From positions 76,954-140,953 of the forward strand of contig JBFWVD010000005.1 of NCBI GenBank assembly GCA_050246915.1: a stretch of DNA of 64,000 nucleotides. Direction: 5' to 3'. Positions within the stretch are counted from its first letter, which is position 1. Each line of letters starts with the position of its first letter. The notes beneath the pieces were generated by a model. The model was not told the origin of the DNA. It was given only the letters and a program-made list of their open reading frames with translations, and did no database searches. The stretch is from JBFWVD01 sp050246915. Lineage in GTDB: Bacteria; Actinomycetota; Acidimicrobiia; Acidimicrobiales; Ilumatobacteraceae. The position numbers and the translations under genes were made by a program. Positions 9,563 through 17,298 of this stretch are shown piece after piece.

Positions 9563-10915
9563 ATGAAATCAACGGTCGAACCCCTCGAGGGGAACAAGGT
9601 AAAGGTCTCCGTCCAGGTCGACGAGGCCGAATTCGACAAGGCCATCGACGCCGCCTTCCGCAAGATCGCCCATGAGGTGCGCATTGACGGGTTCCGGCCC
9701 GGCAAGGCGCCTCGGCGCATCCTCGAGGCCCGGATCGGCATCGACTACGCCCGCAGCCAGGCGTTGCAGGACTCGATCCCCGAGTTCCTCGCCGCAGCGG
9801 TGCGTGAGAACGACGTCGACATCATCGCCCCGCCCAGCGTGGAGATCACCGAGGGTCAGGAGTCCGGTCCGGTGTCCTTCGCCGCCGAGATCGAGGTGCG
9901 ACCGGTCATCACGGTTCCCGGCTACGGCGGACTTCGGGTCGAGGTCCCCAGCCCCTACGCCGTCGAAGCCGACGTCGACGCTCAACTCGAGCGCATGCGT
10001 CAGCCCTTTGCCGAGCTCAACGACGTCGACCGGCCGGTCGCCGGTGGCGACTACGTCACCATCGATCTGGTCGGTTCCCGAGACGACGAGCCGTTGCCCG
10101 GCCTCGAGGTGACCGACTATCTCTATGCCGTCGGTTCCGGCCAGGTCGTGCCCGAGCTCGACGATCAGCTCGTCGGCGCGAGCGCCGATGACGTCATCGA
10201 GTTCACCGCCGCTCACCCGGTCGAAGGCGAAGACGACATCGACTTCCGCGTGACCGTCAAGGGCGTGAAGGAGCGCATCCTCCCCGAGGTCACCGACGAG
10301 TGGGCGAAGGAGGCCAGCGAGTTCGACACCGTCGAGGCACTGCGGGCCGACATCGTTCGGCGTCTGTCGTTGGTCAAAGCCATGCAGGCGCAGATGTCCT
10401 TGCGGGAGAAGGCCGCCGAGGCTCTGGCAAGTCTGGTTGACGAGGAGCCGCCCGAGGCTCTCGTGAACGACGAGACCCGTCGCCGCGTCGAAGATCTGGT
10501 CATGCGACTCCAGGCCCAGGGCCTCAGCGTCGAGCAGTACCTGGCCATGCAGGGCACCGACGTGCAGACGTTCTCCGAAGGTCTCAAGGCCACAGCAGCG
10601 ACCGGCGTGAAGGTCGATCTGGCCCTGCGCGCCGTTGCCGCCGCCGAGCAATTGACCGTCGATGACGACGATCTCGACGCAGAATTCGAGCGGATGGCGG
10701 CAGGATCCAAGCAAAAGCCCTCCCAGATCCGTAAGGCTTACGAGCGCAACGACGCCATCAGCGCTCTGGTGGCCGACATGCGCAAGCGCAAGGCCATGGA
10801 GTGGATCGTCGAGCATTGCGAGATCGTCGATCCCGACGGCAACGTGATCGACCGAGCGGCCCTCAACCCGAGCGCAGCTGATGACGACAGTGACTCCGAG
10901 GAGAGCGGCGAATGA
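9563..10915 (+). CDS. tig: Trigger factor, ribosome-associated chaperone
   Basis: 450 residues. Peptidyl-prolyl isomerase and chaperone that meets nascent chains at the ribosome exit. The ribosome-binding N-domain carries the signature region FRPGKAPRRILEARIG (residues ~51-66), followed by the FKBP-like domain (GDYVTIDLVGS near 166-176) and the helical C-domain, with an acidic end (DDDSDSEESGE). Length is normal for the family. The ATG at 9563 follows a -10 box. The stop overlaps the clpP start (ATGA), so the two are translationally coupled, placing nascent-chain folding and proteolysis in one operon as in many bacteria. Confidence 0.96.
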   Translation: MKSTVEPLEGNKVKVSVQVDEAEFDKAIDAAFRKIAHEVRIDGFRPGKAPRRILEARIGIDYARSQALQDSIPEFLAAAVRENDVDIIAPPSVEITEGQESGPVSFAAEIEVRPVITVPGYGGLRVEVPSPYAVEADVDAQLERMRQPFAELNDVDRPVAGGDYVTIDLVGSRDDEPLPGLEVTDYLYAVGSGQVVPELDDQLVGASADDVIEFTAAHPVEGEDDIDFRVTVKGVKERILPEVTDEWAKEASEFDTVEALRADIVRRLSLVKAMQAQMSLREKAAEALASLVDEEPPEALVNDETRRRVEDLVMRLQAQGLSVEQYLAMQGTDVQTFSEGLKATAATGVKVDLALRAVAAAEQLTVDDDDLDAEFERMAAGSKQKPSQIRKAYERNDAISALVADMRKRKAMEWIVEHCEIVDPDGNVIDRAALNPSAADDDSDSEESGE

Positions 10916-11547
10916 TTGATCCGATCCACAGCTACCTGGTGCCGACGGTCGTCGAGCAGACGAACCGGGGGGAGCGGGCCTACGACCTGTACTCGCGCTT
11001 GCTGAAGGAGAACATCATCTTCCTCGGCACCCCGATCGACGACACCATCGCCAACTTGGTGTGCGCCCAGCTCCTGCACCTCGAGTCGGAGAACCCCGAG
11101 CGGGACATCTCCATCTACATCAACTCGCCTGGTGGCGACATCACAGCGCTGTTCGCCATCTACGACACGCTGCAGTACATCAAGCCCGACATCACCACCA
11201 TCTGCTTCGGTCAGGCCGCCTCGGCTGCGGCCGTGCTGCTGGCCGCTGGCACCCCGGGCAAGCGCATGGCGCTCCCGCACGCCCGCATCCTGCTCCATCA
11301 GCCCTACGCCCAGGCAGGCGGTATGGCCTCCGACGTCGAGCTGGCCGCCAAAGAGATCTTGAGAATGCGAACCCTCCTCGAGGAGATCCTGGCAGGGCAC
11401 ACTGGTCAGTCCGTGGAGAAGATCCACAAGGACACCGATCGTGATTTCGTGATGAGCGCCGAGGAAGCCCGCGAGTACGGCATCATCGACACCGTGATCT
11501 CATCACGAAACGCTGTCGACAACACCGGGCCGATCACGGCACACTGA
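10912..11547 (+). CDS. clpP: ATP-dependent Clp protease proteolytic subunit
   Basis: 211 residues. Serine peptidase that forms the double-heptamer chamber fed by ClpX. Catalytic Ser104 lies in FGQAASAAAVLLAAG and His129 in RILLHQP; the acid is in KDTDRD (174-178). The oligomerisation motif YINSPGGD is present (69-76). The start overlaps the tig stop. Many actinobacteria carry two adjacent clpP genes that assemble as a mixed ring; only one is present here, so any partner must be elsewhere. Downstream clpX begins 28 bp later. Confidence 0.96.
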   Translation: MIDPIHSYLVPTVVEQTNRGERAYDLYSRLLKENIIFLGTPIDDTIANLVCAQLLHLESENPERDISIYINSPGGDITALFAIYDTLQYIKPDITTICFGQAASAAAVLLAAGTPGKRMALPHARILLHQPYAQAGGMASDVELAAKEILRMRTLLEEILAGHTGQSVEKIHKDTDRDFVMSAEEAREYGIIDTVISSRNAVDNTGPITAH

Positions 11548-11575
11548 CGAAACGCTGAGCTGGGGAGAACGCCGA

Positions 11576-12859
11576 GTGGCCAAGTTCGGAGAAGGCACTG
11601 AGCTGCTCAAGTGCAGCTTCTGTGGGAAGTCGCAGAAGCAGGTACGCAAGCTCATCGCCGGACCAGGTGTCTACATCTGCGACGAGTGCATCGATCTCTG
11701 CAACGAGATCATCGAAGAGGAATTGCACGAAGGTCCTGAGCTGACCTTCGAGGAGCTCCCCAAGCCTCGTGAGATCTACGACTTCTTGAACGAGTACGTG
11801 ATCGGGCAGTCGCAGGCCAAGAAGATCCTCTCGGTGGCTGTCTACAACCACTACAAGCGGATCCAGTTCGGCGCCACCGGCAACCACGGTGCCCACGACA
11901 TCGAGCTGTCCAAGTCCAACATCCTCCTGCTCGGCCCCACGGGATCGGGCAAGACCCTGCTGGCCCAGACCATGGCCAAGCTCCTCAACGTGCCCTTCGC
12001 CATTGCCGACGCCACGGCGCTCACTGAGGCGGGCTACGTCGGTGAGGACGTCGAGAACATCCTTCTCAAGCTCATCCAGGCCGCCGACTACGACGTGAAG
12101 AAGGCCGAGACGGGCATCATCTACATCGACGAGATCGACAAGATCGCCCGCAAGAGCGAGAACCCGTCGATCACCCGTGATGTTTCCGGCGAGGGCGTTC
12201 AACAGGCGTTGCTCAAGATCCTCGAAGGTACGACGGCCTCGGTGCCACCCCAGGGTGGGCGCAAGCATCCGCATCAGGAGTTCATCCAGATCGACACCAC
12301 GAACATCTTGTTCATCGTGGGTGGCGCATTCGCAGGGCTCGACAAGATCATCGAGTCGCGTATCGGGCACAAGGGGGTCGGCTTCGCGGCGTCCATCAAG
12401 TCCAAGCAGGATCGCAACACCGGTGATCTGTTCATCGATGTCCTGCCCGAGGACCTGCTCAAGTTCGGCCTCATTCCCGAGTTCGTCGGCCGTCTGCCAG
12501 TCATCGGCGCAGTGGGCAACCTCGATCGCGAGGCGCTCATCCGCATCCTCGTCGAGCCGCGCAACGCCCTGGTGAAGCAGTACAAGAAGTTCTTCGAGTT
12601 CGAAGACGTACAGCTCGAGTTCTCGGAGTCTGCTCTCGAAGCGGTGGCCGACCTCGCGTTGTTGCGCGGCACTGGTGCTCGTGGGCTGCGGGCAATCATG
12701 GAAGAGGTGCTCCTCGGCGTCATGTACGACCTGCCCGGTCGCACCGACATCGAGAAGGTCGTCATCGATGCCGACGTCGTGGCCAAGAAGGCCGTGCCCA
12801 CGTTGGTGCCGCGGCCGGCTGCACCCAAGGTCACTCGACCGCGCCGCGCTGCTTCCTGA
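11576..12859 (+). CDS. clpX: ATP-dependent Clp protease ATP-binding subunit ClpX
   Basis: 427 residues. AAA+ unfoldase that delivers substrates to ClpP. The N-terminal zinc-binding domain has Cys13, Cys16, Cys35 and Cys38. Walker A GPTGSGKT is at about 120-127, Walker B IIYIDEIDKI near 181-190, and the sensor-2 region GARGLR is near the C-terminus. The ClpP-contact loop in the usual position reads as IGHKGVGF. The start is GTG at 11576, preceded by GGGGAG. It shares orientation and close spacing with clpP, so tig-clpP-clpX probably form one unit. Confidence 0.97.
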   Translation: MAKFGEGTELLKCSFCGKSQKQVRKLIAGPGVYICDECIDLCNEIIEEELHEGPELTFEELPKPREIYDFLNEYVIGQSQAKKILSVAVYNHYKRIQFGATGNHGAHDIELSKSNILLLGPTGSGKTLLAQTMAKLLNVPFAIADATALTEAGYVGEDVENILLKLIQAADYDVKKAETGIIYIDEIDKIARKSENPSITRDVSGEGVQQALLKILEGTTASVPPQGGRKHPHQEFIQIDTTNILFIVGGAFAGLDKIIESRIGHKGVGFAASIKSKQDRNTGDLFIDVLPEDLLKFGLIPEFVGRLPVIGAVGNLDREALIRILVEPRNALVKQYKKFFEFEDVQLEFSESALEAVADLALLRGTGARGLRAIMEEVLLGVMYDLPGRTDIEKVVIDADVVAKKAVPTLVPRPAAPKVTRPRRAAS

Positions 12860-12927
12860 TCAGTCGGCAACCAGCTCGACAGCGTCATTGGTGACGAGGT
12901 CGTAGGCGGCCTCGCGTCCGGCAGCCG

Positions 12928-12933
12928 TAGGCT
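12928..12933 (+). promoter_or_regulatory. -10 box of folC
   Basis: TAGGCT, 10 nt before the ATG, with no Shine-Dalgarno sequence in the gap. Gives folC its own near-leaderless promoter inside the short clpX-folC gap. Confidence 0.5.
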
Positions 12934-12943
12934 GCCCGCCGTC

Positions 12944-14242
12944 ATGGACATCACCGAAGCGCTGGCCTACCTCGATTCGCACACCAACTTCGAACGCTCC
13001 GGTCGCATCGACGATCCGTCGATCGCTCGCATGGAACGGTTGATGGCGGTGATGGGGGAGCCGCAGAGCGCCTATCCCGTCATCCACGTCACGGGTACCA
13101 ACGGCAAGGGCTCGACCACCGCGATCATGTCGGCGTTGCTGGCCGAGTGCGGGCTGTCGGTGGGGACATACACCAGTCCGCACCTGGAGAAGATCAACGA
13201 GCGCATCGTGCGCAACGGCGAGCCGATATCCGATGACGAGTTGGCCGAGATGATCACCGCGGTGGCCGATCTCGAGCTCATCGCCGGCGTGCGGCCGAGC
13301 TACTTCGAGATCATGACCGCGGCGGCGCTGCGATGGTTCGCCGATGTAGCGGTGGACGTGGCGGTCATCGAGGTCGGGATGCTCGGTCGATGGGATGCCA
13401 CCAACGTCGTGGACGCGCAGGTGGCGGTGGTGACCAACATCGGTCTCGATCACACCGAGTACGCGGGCCCGACTCGTGCCGATATCGCTCGCGAGAAGGC
13501 GGGCATCGTGAAGCCCGCTTCAACACTGGTGCTCGGTGAGACCGACAACGATCTCGTGCCGATCTTCGCGGCGCAAGGAGCGGCACGGACCTATCACCGC
13601 GGCGTGGACTTCGATCTCATCAACAATGAACTCGCCCTCGGCGGACGGTTGCTCGACATCCGAACCCCGGGTGCCACCTATGGCGAGATCTTCCTGCCGC
13701 TCAATGGGCATCACCAAGGGGACAACTGTGCGGTGGCGCTCACTGCGGTGGAGGCCTTCTTCGATGCGCCGCTCGATCCGGAGGTGGTGGTGGCCGGATT
13801 GGAGGCGGTGCGGATGCCGGGCCGGTTCGAGGTGCTCGGGCATCAGCCGCTCGTCATCGTCGACGGTGCCCACAACCCCAGCGGGGCCGAAGTGTGTGCG
13901 TCGGTCATGGACGACGACTTCGAGCCGGCCGGAGATCGCATCTATGTGGTCGGGTTCCTCGGCGGTAAGGACCCGCGCGTGATGCTCGACGCGCTCGGCG
14001 CCGATCGGGCCCGCTTGGTGGTGTGCTGCACGCCGCCGTCGCCGCGGGCCATCCCGGCCTCCGAAGTGGCCGAAGCGGCGCGGGCGATGGGCATCGACGT
14101 GGCGGTGCACGACGACATCGGGCGTGCCTGCGATCGGGCGCTCGACGAAGCCGGCAGCGACGACGCCATCTTGGCCACCGGCTCGCTGTACGTGGCCGGT
14201 CCGGCCCGGGCGCACTTTCGCCGGCGTCTCGGTCGCCGCTGA
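12944..14242 (+). CDS. folC: Folylpolyglutamate synthase/dihydrofolate synthase
   Basis: 432 residues. Mur-ligase-family enzyme that adds glutamate to dihydropteroate or folates using ATP. The P-loop VTGTNGKGSTT lies at about residues 48-58; other family marks are TYTSPHLEKINERI, the EVGMLGRWDATN segment, ITNIGLDHT-like VTNIGLDHTEYAG, and VDGAHNPSGAE for the C-domain. Length is normal. In many bacteria valS precedes folC; here clpX abuts it directly. The start is ATG 12944, 10 nt after a TAGGCT box. Confidence 0.95.
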   Translation: MDITEALAYLDSHTNFERSGRIDDPSIARMERLMAVMGEPQSAYPVIHVTGTNGKGSTTAIMSALLAECGLSVGTYTSPHLEKINERIVRNGEPISDDELAEMITAVADLELIAGVRPSYFEIMTAAALRWFADVAVDVAVIEVGMLGRWDATNVVDAQVAVVTNIGLDHTEYAGPTRADIAREKAGIVKPASTLVLGETDNDLVPIFAAQGAARTYHRGVDFDLINNELALGGRLLDIRTPGATYGEIFLPLNGHHQGDNCAVALTAVEAFFDAPLDPEVVVAGLEAVRMPGRFEVLGHQPLVIVDGAHNPSGAEVCASVMDDDFEPAGDRIYVVGFLGGKDPRVMLDALGADRARLVVCCTPPSPRAIPASEVAEAARAMGIDVAVHDDIGRACDRALDEAGSDDAILATGSLYVAGPARAHFRRRLGRR

Positions 14243-14308
14243 GCTTCGGGCCTTCCCGCGTGCGGCCCGCACCGCTCCGCCCCGCCTCGGTCGCCGCCCC
14301 GCCCCGCA

Positions 14309-14385
14309 GCACCCCGGCCCGCACCGGCCCGCACCGCCCCGCACCCCGGCCCGCGACCGCATCAGCCGCACCCCGGCCCGCACCA
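14309..14385 (+). repeat. C-rich direct repeats before the DUF559-type gene
   Basis: Irregular tandem repeat with three copies of gcaccccggccc (14309-14320, 14341-14352, 14368-14379) and shorter variants between them. The complementary strand is G-rich. It lies in the non-coding stretch between folC and the left palindrome and mirrors the G-rich repeats found beyond the right palindrome. Confidence 0.8.
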
Positions 14386-14387
14386 CA

Positions 14388-14432
14388 AGTTTCGAAGGTT
14401 GAGATCGCTCAGCGATCTCAACCCTCGAAACT
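14388..14432. repeat. 45-bp palindrome, left of the DUF559-type gene
   Basis: Two 22-nt arms (14388-14409 and 14411-14432) match at 21 of 22 positions around a single-base centre; the core is gatcgctcagcgatc and the ends are agtttcga/tcgaaact. It shares its pattern with the palindromes at 15440 and 28221. It lies 146 bp past folC and 67 bp before the next start, so it could serve as a folC terminator, but there is no U tract. Confidence 0.9.
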
Positions 14433-14499
14433 CCTCGACGGGTGAGGACGGACCCGCGACCGGCTGAGAAACATCACATGCATTTGCAACTATCGAAAG

Positions 14500-15429
14500 A
14501 TGCTCACAACAGATGCAATGATCCTGGAACTCGCTGCCCGCACTCGTGGCGTGGTGTCGAACTCGGCCTTGCGGAGTGCCAGCCTTCTCCCGGCGCAGAT
14601 CCAACGTCGCCTCCGCGGCGGTTTGCTCGTGCCTGTGCATCGTGGTGTGTACCGAGTGCGCGGCGCACCCTTCGACTTCGAGGCTCGGTGCCAGGCCGCG
14701 TTGCTCACCAACTCGCGCTTGGTGGTCTCCTCCCGATCGGGGTGCCGGCTCCACGACTTCGCCACGTTGGCAACGCCGGTCGTCGAGCTCGTCACAGCGA
14801 GCACCCGCGCCCCACAAGTCGAAGGATGTCGCGTGCGCAGCACCGTCGAGTTGGATGCCTCGCATGTGATGGAGGTGCGTGGCCTGCGTGTGACCACACC
14901 GGCGCGCTCGATCTTCGACGCGGCTGCGGTCGCGGGGGCACCCACGCTGCGTCGCCTCATCCACCGCGCCGTCCACGGTCGCAAGCTGGTGCTCGCCGAT
15001 CTCTGGCTGATGCTCGAAACCCTTGGGACACAAGGGCATCGAGGTGCGGCGCGACTTGAGGCGGTGATGGAGGAACTGTCCGATGGACCACCGACGGAGA
15101 GTGTGCTCGAAGACGATGTCATCGACTTCCTCGAGCGCTTCGGCTTGCCGACCCCCGAGCGACAGGTGTGGTTCACCGCCGCTGACGGGCGGCGGCTGCG
15201 CGTCGACTTCTTCTATCGAGCTGAGCGTGTGGTGATCGAGGCCGAGGGACGCCTTTGGCATTCGCATCCCGACGACTTCCAAGACGACATCGAGCGCAAG
15301 CAGATCTACGCCGAGCTCGGACTCGCCGCGGTCCCCGTCACACATTTCGACGTTCGGCGCAGGCGGGCGAGGGTCGCCGGGATCATCGCTGGGGTGCTTC
15401 GTGATCGACGGGGGCGGCTCGCTGGGTGA
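14500..15429 (+). CDS. DUF559-type protein with AbiEi-like N-terminal domain
   Basis: 309 residues. The N-terminal ~90 residues look like the winged-helix/AbiEi antitoxin-type region (GVVSNSALRSAS, then LVPVHRGVYRVRGAP). The C-terminal ~100 residues have the layout of the restriction-endonuclease-like DUF559 fold: ESVLEDDVIDFLERFGL, then RRLRVDFFYRAERVVIEAEG with the acidic-x-(E)xE arrangement, then HFDVRRRRARV. Such proteins are frequent in actinobacteria and lack an assigned role; nuclease activity is an inference. The gene stands alone, bracketed by two large palindromes of one family and by C-rich and G-rich repeats, which suggests it arrived as a unit. Start ATG 14500; a later in-frame ATG (14518) is possible. 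Confidence 0.75.
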   Translation: MLTTDAMILELAARTRGVVSNSALRSASLLPAQIQRRLRGGLLVPVHRGVYRVRGAPFDFEARCQAALLTNSRLVVSSRSGCRLHDFATLATPVVELVTASTRAPQVEGCRVRSTVELDASHVMEVRGLRVTTPARSIFDAAAVAGAPTLRRLIHRAVHGRKLVLADLWLMLETLGTQGHRGAARLEAVMEELSDGPPTESVLEDDVIDFLERFGLPTPERQVWFTAADGRRLRVDFFYRAERVVIEAEGRLWHSHPDDFQDDIERKQIYAELGLAAVPVTHFDVRRRRARVAGIIAGVLRDRRGRLAG

Positions 15430-15439
15430 GGTGTGCGCA

Positions 15440-15488
15440 GAAGTTCCGAGGGTTGTGATCGCGCATCGATCACAACCCTCGGAACTTC
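15440..15488. repeat. 49-bp perfect palindrome, right of the DUF559-type gene
   Basis: Perfect 22-nt arms (15440-15461 and 15467-15488) around a 5-nt loop. It begins 10 bp after the stop codon of the gene, so it could also act as a transcription terminator. Its arms align with those of the palindrome at 14388 (shared ttGtGATCG core and ccTCG.AAC ends). Confidence 0.92.
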
Positions 15489-15516
15489 CCTAAGGGGGAA
15501 CCGGGTGGGCGGGTCT

Positions 15517-15580
15517 TGGGTGGGGGCCTGAGGGGGAAGCGGATGGGCAGGGGATGGGTGGGGGCCTGACGGGGAAGCGG
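15517..15580 (+). repeat. G-rich direct repeat upstream of ndk
   Basis: Two 26-nt copies (15517-15542 and 15555-15580) differ at one base. They are part of a longer G-run-rich stretch (15492-15605) with many GGG tracts on the plus strand, so G-quadruplex formation is conceivable. It ends just before the ndk promoter. Confidence 0.85.
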
Positions 15581-15609
15581 GTCATTGGGTGGGGTGGGCG
15601 GCCCCCAGG

Positions 15610-15615
15610 TAGCCT
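15610..15615 (+). promoter_or_regulatory. -10 box of ndk
   Basis: TAGCCT, 9 nt before the ATG of ndk; no Shine-Dalgarno sequence, so probably leaderless. Confidence 0.55.
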
Positions 15616-15624
15616 GCGCGACCT

Positions 15625-16032
15625 ATGGATCGCACCTTCGTCATCTGCAAACCCGATGCTGTCGAGCGCGGCCTGGTCGGCGAGATCGTTGCCCGCTTCG
15701 AGCGCAAGGGTCTCAAGCTGGTCGGCGCCAAGCTCCAGGTCGCCGACCGCGCCACCGCCGCCAAGCACTACGCCGAGCATGAGGGCAAGGGGTTCTACAA
15801 CGATCTCCTCGACTTCATCACCCGTGGTCCGGCCATGTTCCTGGTGATCGAGGGACCGCAGGACACCTGGAAGGTCGTCCGCACGATGATGGGCACCACC
15901 AACCCCCGCGAGGCCGCCCCCGGCACGATCCGCGGCGACTACGGCATCGAGTTGACCGAGAACCTGGTGCACGGATCCGACGGACTCGAGTCGGCTGAGC
16001 GCGAGATCGGGATCTGGTTCCCCGAGCTCTGA
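15625..16032 (+). CDS. ndk: Nucleoside diphosphate kinase
   Basis: 135 residues, normal length. Moves the gamma phosphate of ATP onto NDPs through a phosphohistidine. The start MDRTFVICKPDAVERG and the active-site segment ENLVHGSDGLESAEREI (catalytic His in the middle) are fully conserved, as is the nucleotide-binding GPAMFLVIEGP stretch. It has its own -10 box and stands alone; the G-rich repeat just upstream may affect expression. In many actinobacteria ndk follows folC; here the DUF559-type cassette sits between them. Confidence 0.97.
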   Translation: MDRTFVICKPDAVERGLVGEIVARFERKGLKLVGAKLQVADRATAAKHYAEHEGKGFYNDLLDFITRGPAMFLVIEGPQDTWKVVRTMMGTTNPREAAPGTIRGDYGIELTENLVHGSDGLESAEREIGIWFPEL

Positions 16033-16190
16033 TCGGCGTCGGTCCGATCGGGCCGATCCAGTCGCAGTGCGCCGCTGCGCCGGCCTCATCGGGTCGTCGC
16101 AGCGGCGTTGCAGCGCTTTCCACCCCGACACGACCACGCCGCGCGGCAGGTATGTCACGATCCGCTGGTCACGGGGTGCGGGAAGCGAAC

Positions 16191-16196
16191 TACGCT
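16191..16196 (+). promoter_or_regulatory. -10 box of the mreB operon
   Basis: TACGCT about 39 nt before the mreB ATG, leaving a short leader that carries the GGAGG ribosome-binding site. Confidence 0.45.
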
Positions 16197-16234
16197 GTGG
16201 CTTTCTTTGCGGCCCGATGTCCCTTGGAGGGCTG

Positions 16235-17275
16235 ATGTCGACTCGACCAATCGCATCGATGATGGGCCGCGACATGGCGGTCGATCTCGGCACGGCCAAC
16301 ACCCTCATCTACGTGCGCGGCTACGGCATCGTGCTGAACGAACCGAGCGTGGTCGCTGTCAACGTCCGCGACAATCGTCCCCTCGCCGTCGGCATCGATG
16401 CCAAGCGCATGATCGGGCGGACGCCGGGCCACATCCAAGCCATCCGGCCGCTCAAGGACGGCGTGATCGCGGACTTCGAGATCTGCGAGAAGATGTTGCG
16501 CTACTTCATCCAGAAGGTGCACAACCGCCGTTGGGTCAAGCCCCGCATGGTCATCTGCGTACCGTCCGGCATCACGGGTGTCGAGCAGCGAGCAGTTCAG
16601 GAAGCCGCGGAGTACGCCGGTGCGCGCAAGCCGGCCTACATCATCGAAGAGCCGATGGCAGCCGCCATCGGCGCTGGGCTCCCCGTGCAGGAGCCGACGG
16701 GCAACATGATCGTCGACATCGGTGGTGGCACCAGCGAGGTGGCCGTCATCTCCCTCGGCGGAATCGTCACCAGCCAGAGCGTCCGGGTCGCCGGCGATGA
16801 ACTCGATGACGCGATCATCCAGTTCATCAAGAAGGAGTACTCCCTTGCCCTTGGTGAGCGCACTGCTGAAGAGATCAAGTGCGCCATGGGCTCCGCGTGG
16901 CCCATGGAGGTCGAGCTGACCGCGGAGATCCGTGGCCGCGACCTCGTCACCGGTTTGCCCAAGACCATCGTCGTGTCGTCGGAGGAGATCCGCGATGCCA
17001 TCGACGAACCCGTCACTGCGATCGTCGACGCGGTGAAGGCCACGCTCGACAAGACCCCACCTGAGTTGGCGGCCGACATCATGGAGCAGGGCATCATGAT
17101 CACCGGTGGCGGTGCGTTGTTGCTCGGTCTCGATCGCCGGCTCGAGCACGAGACAGGCATGCCCATCCACATCGCGGACAACCCGTTGCATTCGGTGGCC
17201 ATCGGCTCCGGGCAGTCCCTCGAGCACTTCGACACCCTCCAGAAGGCGGGTCTGTTCCGCAATCAGGAGCGGTGA
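16235..17275 (+). CDS. mreB: Rod-shape actin homologue MreB
   Basis: 346 residues. Actin-like ATPase that forms membrane-bound filaments guiding lateral wall synthesis. The ATG at 16235 is chosen because TTGGAGGGCTG precedes it; the longer open frame upstream to 16067 is unlikely. Phosphate-1 motif AVDLGTANTLIYV (residues ~15-27), IVDIGGGTSEVAVISLGGIV (phosphate 2) and the adenosine motif GIMITGGGALLLGLD are clear. First gene of mreB-mreC-mreD-mrdA-rodA, the elongasome operon. Its presence implies a rod-shaped cell or one with lateral growth. Confidence 0.97.
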   Translation: MSTRPIASMMGRDMAVDLGTANTLIYVRGYGIVLNEPSVVAVNVRDNRPLAVGIDAKRMIGRTPGHIQAIRPLKDGVIADFEICEKMLRYFIQKVHNRRWVKPRMVICVPSGITGVEQRAVQEAAEYAGARKPAYIIEEPMAAAIGAGLPVQEPTGNMIVDIGGGTSEVAVISLGGIVTSQSVRVAGDELDDAIIQFIKKEYSLALGERTAEEIKCAMGSAWPMEVELTAEIRGRDLVTGLPKTIVVSSEEIRDAIDEPVTAIVDAVKATLDKTPPELAADIMEQGIMITGGGALLLGLDRRLEHETGMPIHIADNPLHSVAIGSGQSLEHFDTLQKAGLFRNQER

Positions 17276-17298
17276 GCGCGCTCGCCGAGTAGCTACAC

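Noticed and set aside
14388..14432. Intrinsic terminator of folC
   Set aside because: The stem is 22 bp with a 1-nt centre and no U tract, 146 bp past the stop, and a relative occurs at the other side of the next gene; a repeat element explains it better, though terminator activity is not excluded.
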